A stretch of 64,000 nucleotides of DNA from Lutjanus erythropterus. Taxonomy: Eukaryota > Chordata > Actinopteri > Lutjaniformes > Lutjanidae. The notes below the pieces were generated by a model. It was not told the origin of the DNA, did no database searches, and was given only the letters and a program-made list of their open reading frames with translations. The translations under genes were made by a program, and so were the position numbers. Where the stretch lies: contig CM034597.1 in assembly GCA_020091685.1 (NCBI GenBank), forward strand, positions 30,182,388 to 30,246,387, read 5' to 3'. This document shows, one piece after another, positions 50,001 through 61,800 of this stretch (position 1 is its first letter; each line of letters begins with the position of its first letter).

Positions 50001-53000
50001 TAATTAGTCGTTTTCAGCGTGTAGGTTGCAACTAGGAGGTTGTTCTTGTTTACCGGGGACTATAAAAACATAGATAGCGGATGCCGCGATGCCTTTTGAG
50101 AGCAAGTGACCAATGGCAGAACTTAAATTAGCAGTGTGCATTTGGTGAGTCAGACTAAGAACATGTTGACATTTAAGTTTACTCAACATTAAAGCAAAAC
50201 ACAGTCAGGAGCCACACATGATACAGGAGTAGATTAAGTTAAAGAGCAAGGACTACTTTGTTTTGTTTGGACACAACAAAGAATTGTTGGAAAAGTTTTG
50301 CAAACTGAGACAAATTCAACTTGTGGGAATTTTGCAAACATACACACACACACGCACAAATATGTATATACATATATATATGTGTGTGTGTATATGTACA
50401 CACACACACATAGAGAGCCTGTACCTCATTTTCTTGTGTGAGAACCTGCCTGTCATGTTCCCTCTCCCTGCTGCTCTGTGTGAGTGGATGGATGCTGCTG
50501 TAGGACTCCTTTATCTCAGAGGACAGGTGCTGCCACACACACTCTTCCCTCTGTGTGTGCGTGTGTGTGTGTGCGACATCCCTCCTTCAGCCTGACGGGC
50601 AGACCACATTTTCTTTTCCGCCACCCTGTAAACATACACACAAACATCATCTGAAGTGTCTGACCTTTCGCTGGTGACGATGAGCTTTGTGTAGTGATTT
50701 GGTGGAGAGCAGAGGCTTTGGAAAAGTCCTGCTTTATCTGTTCTGAACCACATCACCAGGAAGTGAAGCTGCTTTGCACACGCACACACATATAAGCGCA
50801 TAAATATACACACAACTAAACACAGACAAAGGCAAGCACGCCCTCCAGATTATTTGTATTCTGACGATGAATTAAAGAGTTCTTTACTCTGCATCTGATC
50901 TGCCTCTCTGACTAAAAAATTTAATTGTTTTGGTCAAAATGGAGAACTTCTCTCCAACAAGAGTGTTGAAGAAGAGAAGGAAACTAGATGTTACTCAGAG
51001 AGGACACATCTACGCGTAGGCACTGCAAAAAATGTTTAGAAAGGTGAAACTTTTGAACCAATTCTGAGCGTCTTTCCACTGGTGACCATGTTGCTTTGTT
51101 AATGTCTTTTCAATTGAAACTCTTCACCAGGAAGTGAAGGCATCTTCTGGAGATAACTGTAATCCGTTGGCACTTGGCAATTAGCTGCATCAGTTTCTGA
51201 TTTAGAAATTTCTGTATCATGATTATCATAGCTCTTATTGCTAATAGTGACCATCGTTGTTAAACCGTGAAGTTTTCTTGGTTTATTGATATACAGATTA
51301 ACCTTGTATCCCCCCTGCAGGTCGGTGGTGGAGGCGACAGAGGTGGATCTGAACATGCGTGTCGGTCTGCACACAGGACGGGTGCTGTGCGGCGTGCTGG
51401 GCCTCAGGAAATGGCAGTATGACGTCTGGTCAAACGATGTCACACTGGCAAATGTGATGGAGGCCGGAGGGCTGCCTGGGTCAGTGCTGACTGTTACACC
51501 CACTGAAACTGGACTCTTGAGTGCTCACAGTACAAACACAACACACACACACACACACACACACACGTACACTCATACATACAGTATCCCAGCAACAGAG
51601 ACAGATATAACCTTATGATGTGTGCATCCAATCACAGTAGTAACCAATGGGGAAATGTATTCTTGCTGCAAATGTGTTTTTCTAGACTTGTCAAATGTCC
51701 ATTATATATGGAAGCCACTGAAACCAAAAATATTCCCATGTTAAGTCATAATTATCAGATAAAAACTTGAAATTATTACTTTCTAGCTCATTATTATGAC
51801 TTTGTCTCATAATTTTGACTTTTTATGCCATTCTGACTTTTTTTTATCTCATAATTATGATTTACCATGTGGATATTTTTCCTTTCAGTGGCAGAAATCG
51901 GTTTCCATAATTATAAAAGATGAAGCTGACGTATTATCAATCAATCAATTTGTTGTTTTGCCTACAAAATGTCAGAAAAAAAGAAAAGGTTAAAAAGATG
52001 TCAATCAGTGTTTCCCAAAGCCCAAGTTGATGACCTCGAATATCTTGTTTTGTCCTCAACTCAAAGATATTCAGTTTACTGTCAGAGAGGAGTAAAGAAA
52101 CCAGAAAATATTCACATTTAAGTATCTGAGAATTCACATTTTTTTTTTTAAATGATTATCAAAGTAGGTGGCCATTCATTTAAATGGACAGTTCACCCCC
52201 AAATCAAAAATACATATTTTTTCCCTGGTCTGTTTTGCTGTTTATCGATCCAGATTGTTGAGTTAAGTTTTGTAGATATCAGCTGTAGAGATGTCTGACT
52301 TCTCTCAGATATAATGGCACTAAATGACACTCAGCTCGATGTGCTTAAAGCACCAAAAACTACAAAATGAAAAACCTCTTTCCAAAAGTCATGACCTGGT
52401 TACACGAGATAATCCACAGACCTTGTTGGGAGCAGTTTCATTTTGGAAATACTTTTGCGTTCTACTGCAGAAAGAAAGCAGTTCCTACATGAAACTAATC
52501 ACAACAAGGTCTGTGGATTATCTTGGGTCGTGATGTTTGGAAAGAGACACTGGTTTAAAATATTTGAAATGCATTTTGTTGCTTTGAGCAACACGAGCCG
52601 AGTGTACATTTGCTCCCATTTTATTGGACAGAAGCTAGACCTCCTCCATAATTCTGCAACTCAAAAACTAAAACATTAGACGGATAGACAGCACGACAGG
52701 CCAGAGGAAGAATCTGTATTTTTGATTTTGGGGTGAACTGTCTCTCTAATAATTGACTCATAATTGATTAATCATTGCAGCTTTAGATGCAACAAATACA
52801 CTGCAAAGACAAAAACAGCTGACATACAGCATTTCTCAGGAGAAAAGGTCTAATAATAAGCAGATCTTTATCTAATGGTTATGAGATCTGTATCTCATAA
52901 TTATAAGACAGTTTTCTTAATTATAGATAGATAATTATGGACAGATACAGATCCTTTAATTATAATAAGAGTTAAATGTGGTTATCATGAGTTTTCTTAT

Positions 53001-56000
53001 CATGAGATATCTTGCAACCATGAGATCTTTTTACGTAATTATGAGATATATAAGACAGAATCTAATGAGCTCCCATAAAAAGCACATAAAAGAGCAATAA
53101 CTTTGCATTTGCCTGACACATGGTGCATTTCTTCATGATGATAAATGCAGCAAGTGAAGTTTATAGAGCCTGGTAGACGCTGTTATTGGATTTTTGTAAC
53201 TCAATTGGTCTAAAAAAGAACAACAGTGTATCAGATGTTAGCAGTGCACTTGATTTGGCTGAAGCCTCACTGCACTTCTGACTGAATGTCAGAAGCTATT
53301 TTTGCATAGAATGTGGATTTTCTGTTACATTCTGTGGTAGAAAATAAAAAATATGTGAAGTTTATTAAATTTTAGCATAATTGAGCGTACTTGCAGTTAG
53401 ACTAATTACTTCAATTCGATTAGGTAACTTGTAGTTTGCTATTTTGGAATTAAAAGTAAAAATAGAAGTATATTTTAATTGTTATCAAACTGTAGAAAAG
53501 CAGATTTTTTTAGTGCATTTAAGGCTTTATGTGCTGAAGTGGAACAATGTCAAGTATTCTCAAAGGGATAGTTCACTTAAAAATGAAAATTCAGTCATTA
53601 TCTACTCACTCATGCTGAGGGGGGTTTAGTTTTTTAGTCCACAAAACTCTGCTGCAGTTTTACAGGAAAACAGTGTTGCAGAATCTCACAAACAATGGAA
53701 GTGAATGGTGACCAGTTTTCAAACACAAAAAAACGAAAATATAAAATACCTCCATACTGCTTGTCTGGTGTAATCTAAGTCTCCTAAAGCCCTAACATGC
53801 CAAATTGATTTAAAAAAATGTTGTTTACAACATGTTTTTACATGAATCTTCACTGTAGATCCTCAGTTTGGAGCCACATTCACATGCATGCTGTCTGAAC
53901 TGGGTGTGTGTGGTGTGACAGTGTGCAAACAGCATGTCAGGATTTTAAGAGACTTAGATTACATCAGACGAGCAGTATGGAGGCATTTTATGTTTTTATT
54001 CAGTCATTTTTTTGTGTTTGAAAACCAGTCACCATTCACTTCCATTGTTTGTGAGATTCTGCAACACTGTTTTCCTGTAAAACTGCAGCAGAGTTTTGTG
54101 GACTAAAAAAAACTAAACCCAACCATCAATCGGCATGAGGGTGAGTAGATAATGACTAAACTTTCACTTTTTGAGTGAACTATCCCTTTAATGATTAACC
54201 AATTGTGTGATTTTCAATTGTGTGACTGTCTGAGCAGAAGGAGTTGGGAGAGATTCAGGCTAAAGATTTGGAAAAAAAAAAAAGAAACCCTTTTGATTGA
54301 ACGCCTGCTACAGATAATATATTACACACCAGTACTTTTACTTGTAATTGAGTAATAGTTTAGAAATATAACAGTACTTGTATTTACTTGTACTTGGATA
54401 TAAGCTATATGAGACTCTGGCTGCACAGTCAATACTTGTTAGTAGCATTAATTCAATGCTGGTTTCAGTCTTTTCATGCAATTTGTTATTAATATTACAT
54501 GAAATAAAATATCATTTAAGAAGTCACCTTATCTCACACCCGGTCTGAAAACGTTAGTGGGATTAAATTATTTCTCTTTGATGCAGTTTCATGGATTTTC
54601 TATTAAAAAAAAAAGACAGTAACAGCAGCTTAAAATAAGACAGAACACTAAAGTTAAATTAGTGTCACTTCATTCAAAAAAAACTCACATACAGTAACAC
54701 GCTGATTTGCATTTAAGAAGCAGTGAAATGAGGTCACCTCCTTGGCTCAATTTGGTCTTGTTTCAAGTGAAGTAATAAGATTTTAGAACTCGTTACCAGA
54801 TTAAACGAGTCGTTAGGATGAAAATTTCTTTGCTGTGAAGAATTTTGAGCGAGCCGAGGGGGTATTAGGCCGATAAAAATAATGAGGGGGATAATGATTT
54901 GAGACCTTAGCAGCAGACTTTTATCACTAACTGCCTGGCGTCCTCTGCTCTGCTTGTGCTCTCAGCAAGGTGCACATCACAAGGACCACCCTGGAGTGTC
55001 TGAACGGGGACTACGAGGTGGAGCCGGGCTTCGGCCACGAGAGACACGCCTTCCTTCAGAAACATCACATAGAGACGTATTTCATCGTGCCATCACACAG
55101 ACGCAAAGTACGTCAGAATCTTTTCTCTCTCGTTTTAAAAAAAAATGTTCCGTCCCTTTGTCTCTCCGGCGTTCGTCTCCAGAGGTGACACATCTATCAG
55201 CGTTACAGCAGTTAATCCTCTGATGCAGAGAGGCAGGCGGACCATGTGTTAAGCTGGCATATTCATGGCCAGTATCACTATCTCACGCCAACTGCACGTG
55301 AACCACAACTGAGCGTGTGTTTTAAATCCGTAGCTAAAAGCTCACACACACACAAACACTTGATATATCCAGGTTGCACACTCAGTGTACTATAAAAATC
55401 CCCAATCTCAAGCTTACGTAATTTCCATGAATGAGAACAATCCTCCAAAAAAAAAAAAAACAGATGTCATGTTGTTCTTTTTTCCTCATCATTAACTGGA
55501 TAATGCAAGTTTTTCTCAGGTGCTTTTTATTCAAGAAACCAGGACAAATAAAGAAGACTAAAACAGCAGAGGAACGATTGCCTCTAAATCATATTACTGA
55601 ATTCCTGTCAGTTAATGCTAACATAGTTAGCATGCTAAACATAAGCTTACACATGCTAACATGTCAAACAATACAAGATGTCGAACAATTCAAACATAAG
55701 TTAAAGCACAATAGAGTACAACAGTGTATTAGGGCCACTGTAGGTTAAAAATATTATGGAGCTGAGGGAAGGCAGTAATTTAAATGAAATTTAAAGGGAC
55801 AGTCCACCCCAAAATCAAGAACACACATTTTCCCTCTTACCTGTTGTGCCATTTCTCCATCTAGTTTTGGTGTGAGTTGCAGAGTTTTGGAGATATCGAC
55901 TATGCAGAAGTTTGTCTTCTGTCCAGTGAATAATCAATTATGAATTAATTATTAAAGGACCAGTTCATCCCATCAAAATCAAAAATATATATTTTTGCCC

Positions 56001-58769
56001 AGTCCTGTAGTGTCATTTATCCATCTAGAGTTTTTTAGCAGGAGTTGCAGAGTTTTGGAAATATCAGCTGTGAGGTGAGATGGCACCTGCCTTTTTACCA
56101 AGAAATACATTTGAAAAACTCAACACCTGTGTCTCTTTCCAAAAATCATGACTCAGTTACTCAAGATAATCCACAGACCTTGTTGTCAGCAGTTTCATGC
56201 AGGAACTATTTTCTTTCTGCAACTCATGCAAAAACTATTTGGATGGATGAATCGCACTACAGGTAGAAGGAAAATGTAAGTGTACGAAAAAGAAATCTGA
56301 AATTTTTAAGCAGTAAATTTGCGAGAAGACAATGCGCAAACACCTTAACGCAATGACAAGACAACAGACGGATGCAAGGATTTCTCTGGTTACGTCTACA
56401 TGCAATTCAACTGGGATTTGTGGTACAGCAGGACACAATACAACGGATGATCCAATTAATTGATCCTCTAGTATTTCCTGATTGCTAAATCTGATTGTAT
56501 AATTTTATTGGGTTTTTATTATTTTATTATGTAGAGATAATAAAGTTTGATTTGTTGTGAAAATATCTTGTTATTTTGAGAAAACAACAGACTGGTTTCT
56601 CATGATAAATTATCTTGCTATCTCAAGAAATCTGCCTTTTGTTTTCTCGAGATGAGATAAATGAACCTATTATCACAAGCAAAGGAGCTGTGCTATCCCA
56701 AAATAACAACAGCATTAAAGAAATACTTCCAAGCACATTGAATTTATTTAATTTTTGTCTGATTTGGCCTGATTTGTTGGCTGTATTAGACAAAGGTCAA
56801 TGTATTTACTATTGGATTTTTGATGTGCTTCAGTTACAGTTTGTAAGGAGATAATTATCAGGAGTGTTTTCTGTACCTCTAGTTCTGTTCTACTCATGAT
56901 CTTTGTCCTTGTTTCCAGATCTTTCCAGGCCTTATTCTGTCCGACATCAAACCAGCCAAGAGGATGAAGTTCAAGACCGTGTGCTACCTGCTGGTGCAGC
57001 TGATGCACTGCAGGAAGATGTTCAAGGCTGAGATCCCCTTCTCCAACGTCATGACCTGCGAGGATGACGACAAGGTACGCAAATGTTATGTCGGTACGGC
57101 TATCTGTAGCTTATCATTATTATTATTTCTCATGCAAAACATGTTATAGACGTTGCAGTCCTGATTAAACATGTCAGTTAACTCCTTGTTTTCCCTTGAT
57201 AACCGTTAATAAATAAGCCAGTTTGTGCAGCGGCAAGTAAAAGCTGACTTCAGGCAAGTACATGTCTGATCCACTTGCCTGACCATGCAAGTCAGTCAAT
57301 CAATCAATCAATCAATCAATCAGACTTTATTTATATTGAACTTTTCATACAAACACAGAAGGAAACACTAGAGGCAGGATAAAAACTCAAAATAGAAAAT
57401 ATATTACAATCAATCAATAAGTAACTCAACAACAATAATAATAATGTGGATAAATTAAAAGAACATTCCAACTAGGAAAACAGATAAAGATGTATAAATA
57501 AGTACACAATGAATAAATAGATAAAGATCAATTAAAGGTCACGCTAAAAAGGTAGGTCTCCAGTTTGTTTTTAAAAATATCAACACACTCTGCGTCTCTC
57601 AGGTCTTCAGGCTGTTCCACAGACGTGGACCACAGTAATGAAAGGATGCCTCACTGTGGGTTTTTGTTTCGACTTTGGTGATAATTAAAATGCCACAACC
57701 TGAAGCGAAAGCGAAAAACTAGAGATGCACCGATCGACCGGCCAGAGACCGGAACCGGCCGGTTTTCAGAGTCACATATCCGATTCTGTGCCCGTCAATA
57801 AGTGCGTTCGAGATGAGCCAGGCCTGCGTAGAATCGATCAGCGGTGATCGCTGCACAATGCATGTCGGTTAGATTTGTGTCCGATTAGTTCTTAGAAAGA
57901 CTGAAAATCGGAATCGGCCAAAATCGAAATCGGCAGGTCAGACCCTTATAAAAAAACGGAAATCGGAATCGGCTAATAAAATTGAAATCGGCGCATCTCT
58001 ACGAAAAACAAAACATGAATGTTGAACCTTGCTTGAAATATTCTTTGATAATGTTATTTGTTTAAGAAAGCAGCCTTCTGAGTACCTCTGCAGAGTCACA
58101 TCGGTTCAAAATCGCTGCACAATCCACACAGAAAATGTAGGTCTCTTCAGAACAACAGACACAGGTCAATTCTTTGAAACAGAAACAGCACATGACATGA
58201 AAATGAAAGTGAAGACAAAATGACACTCAGGGCCGAGATGAAACAAAAGAATATAGTTCAATACATATCAAGTAGGCCACTTGTCATGAAAAGAGTTTTA
58301 AAGTCCATGAAAAGTCCTTTGAAAGTCCTTAAAGTTTCTTAAAGTCCCTTCTTTACCACTTGTTTGAGCTTCAGACGTGAACATAACTTGAATGAAAACT
58401 GGCATGAGACAAAGTGACTTACATCAAATTAATTATTTATTTATTAACATATTCATTTCCTGAAATTTCCTCAGTTGAATTGTTTATCAGTGTATCATGA
58501 ACACAGAATTTATTTAACAGCACTCACAGAAAATGTCATCTTCTTTCCAGCTATATCGGCCACCATATCAGTGATCAGTGAACCTTTCTCCTCTAAAAAT
58601 TATTATCGGCCTCAAAAATCCCCGATCAGTCGAGCTCCATGGTTTGCTCGCATGTGTGTCTCACTACTGTACAGACGATGAGTATTTCTGAGTTACGTAG
58701 TAAGAAAAAATCTTTTAATGGGTTTGTATGTGCATTTGTGATGGAGTGAAATCCTGCTGGATTCCTAAT

Positions 58770-58828
<59 letters not shown>

Positions 58829-61800
58829 CACCACTGTAATCTGGATTTCTAGCATCATAAGTACTACAGTACAGTGTATTACAACTACTTGTTGAAATGT
58901 AAGCCAGTGGAATAGATATTATGAACAACTTTTGATGATGCATGTGCACAAGCTGCATATGTTGATGTAACATTAATTTGAGCTCATCCGTGTGTTTTTT
59001 TGTTGCTTTTAAACCGCTGTGACGCAGCAGTGAGTCAGTCGCAGGGCTGCAGGTTCGCTCTGAGGTCGGTCGGTGTTTGGTGGTTGTATGTCGTGGCGTC
59101 ACAGTCAGAAATAGCCTGCTAGCTGTAATCCGCCCGACTGTGTGAGCTCGTCCAGGCATTAGTACTTCATGATTCTGATGAGGTTGCATTATGACTGCTG
59201 GTAATCACCCACAGCCTGGTATCATCTCCTCTAATAGCATTAGCCACATTGTTACACGATTATCCAAGTAGCCAAAATCCTAGCATTGTGACACAGAGGA
59301 ATTTTATAATGGAATTATGACACTGCAAATTATAGTAGTCAGGACTGCCACTCTCCAGTGAATGTAGGTGCTCATGGTGTCAAAATAAACCGCGGGAGCC
59401 ATAAACTGTGCAGCCGTGTGACGCACAACATGTGGGCAAGTTCAATCTGCTAATAAAATGCTTCAATTTCTGCAAGCCCATCCAAAATCCTTTGTCTAAG
59501 AATTGTAAACTGCAAATCCTGGCAGGGGTTTAAGATTGATTTGGTATCATTTTAGAGTACCAACACATTTTTATTCAAATACAAGCAATGCATAAGATTA
59601 CACTCCTACAAATGTCCAGGCTTTAGAAGATTTGGATCACAGCAGACGAGCAGTACACAGGCATTTTATGTTTTTATTTCATTTGTTTTTTTTTCTGTTT
59701 GAAAACTGGTCACCATTCACTTCATTTGTTTTTGAGATTCTGCAACACTGTTTTCCTTTAATCAATTAGTTGTTTGGTGTCAGAGAATGGTTAAAAATGT
59801 CTGTTTTGTCCACAACACAAAAAACAGAAAATATTCTCATTCAAGGAGCTGAAATTAAAGAATATTTTTTCTTTAAAAAAAAGACTCAAAACAGTTTTTC
59901 AATTGTCAAAATAGTTGGTGATTGATTTAATAGTCCATTAATAATCAATAAATCCTTGCATGTCTACTTGTTTGTGTATTTTCCCTCCACAAACCATATT
60001 CAATTAACTTTGCTTCACTTGGGAACCACTGAACAAACAGACAGAGGCAGCTTTAAACGAGCAACCAACGACAAACACCAGTAACACACTGACTATGGAT
60101 AAGTGCCTCATACAAAAATCCAAACTGTCCCTTTGAAAACATGAAAATGAGATGACATCACTTAAAATGGCTGCAGTGTAGCATAGGAGCGGATTTATAT
60201 TACGATCTTTATGTCACTTCCAGTGAGACTGAATGATTGAGAGATCGACTGTTTTTAATTTTCTTTTGCAGAAACGTGTTAAGTCCTGCTTTTTATGACA
60301 CTGTGCTGCAGCAGAGAGAACTGACAACCCCGTTAATTAAACAGACTTTAGCTATAAATAAGAGCGTTATATGTTTGCTTTGTGACAGATAAAACACATA
60401 CTGTATAATAACATGCTGTATGATACAGAAAAAGTCTTGCAGGATGCCCCCGTAGAATATCATGTGATATTTTTATTCTGAGAGAGTAGCTGATGATATT
60501 TTTGGGATAATTCTGGTTATTTTCAATTCAGGTCTTATTACACTGGTTTGTGGCATTGTGACAAATGAGCTTCATGAAAAGCATCTCCGCAGGATGAACC
60601 CAAAGGACCAACACAAACTCCGTAAAACCCAAAAAGCAATTACTGTAAAACGTGCAATTACACTCACAACACAGAGGAATCTGCCTGAATCTTATTTTCT
60701 GATCAACTGCTGCCTGAAACTTCATTCTGTAGTGCTTAAAGGAAATTTCTGCTCTTTTCATGTGGATGTCCAGATGTTGACGGTCAACTGAAGCAATGCT
60801 TCAACTGACCTTCAACATCTGGACATCCACACATGTAAATTTTTAACAAAATATTACATTCTTTACTAGCTAGCTAAAAAGTTAGTCTAGTTAGCCTTCC
60901 CATGATGGCTCAGCATGGGAGAAAAAAACAGTTGGCTGAATTAATTAAGCAATATGGCCAAATAATATTAAGTTAGAAAACAGGTAACACCACTGTGAGG
61001 AAAAAAAGATAGACTGCCTGGCTCCAACTGACAGACTCTTTTATTTACACGTCAACTGAAGTGAAAGTAAGAAGAGACACATCTTAAAACTGAATTGGGT
61101 TGAGTCTGTCCCTAAATTTTGTCCTGTGTTAGACTAAAAACTAAACTAAGGTTTAAATTTAATCTTTCTTCATTCTAAGTTAGTATAAAAGTTTGATGCA
61201 ACATAATTTAAAGTTAAACTGTGATTTAATCTGCTTTAAAAGTCCATCCATGTGTGTAACATTATAACGGCCCAATTTTAGCATTGTAACAAGCTAATAA
61301 TGCTAAACATTGCTGAGCATTAGCTACTTTAGCAGCTAACTGAGCTAACTGAGCACCAACTATGAGTTTACTTTCTTAAAGGAACACATGACCTGACAAC
61401 TGAAAGAGGCACCAAACTCTGACTAAAGGCAGGTGAAGCAAATCAGAAATCAAAAGGGCAGGAAAACAGACAAAGACACATAAGAAAAGGCTTCAAAATA
61501 AAACAGGAAATGACTAATAAAAACCCCAAACCATGACAGCAGTTTACTAATTTGGAATAATCTGCAGATTGTGGAGACAGCTTGCACATTCTAGCCTCCT
61601 TGCACTGAACTCACTGGTTGTTGGACAGCAGTTTGCACCAGTTTGGTAGAAGGACGCGACAAACTTCTAGTGTAAACTGCTGACCTCACAAAACTCTGCA
61701 TCAGTATGCCTCAGCACGTCTGGAGAACTGAGAACACGTCTGACGGGCTGCCCTCTGCAGAGACTGATTGTGTTGTCTTGTTGTCTTGTCTGACAGCGGC

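Larger units (their letters stand above)
51480..54965 (+). other. adcy1: adcy1 intron 6
   Basis: This is a 3.5-kb intron, donor GTCAGT and acceptor CTCAG. It contains a (CA)n tract at 51536-51566, TCATAATTATGA-type minisatellites (about 51745-51880 and 52855-53055), a GGGCTGCAAC MITE interrupted by a TTAA family 2 element (51937-52785), and a complete TTAA family 1 element (53560-54191). No extra exon is supported. Confidence 0.85.
57075..61796 (+). other. adcy1: adcy1 intron 8
   Basis: This is a 4.7-kb intron, donor GTACGC and acceptor CTGACAG. It contains a (TCAA)n tract and dispersed repeat (57293-57690), a hAT insertion (57720-58001), a fragment of the ATATCGGCC repeat (58548-58625) and (CA)28 (58772-58827). 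Further on are fragments of TTAA family 1 (59610-59757) and the GGGCTGCAAC family (59758-59970), and a strong hairpin (60759-60835). No extra exon is supported. Confidence 0.85.

Noticed and set aside
58626-59189. 187-codon - strand open frame in intron 8
   Set aside because: It is carried by (CA)28 read in reverse as Val-Cys repeats, with no homology recognised.
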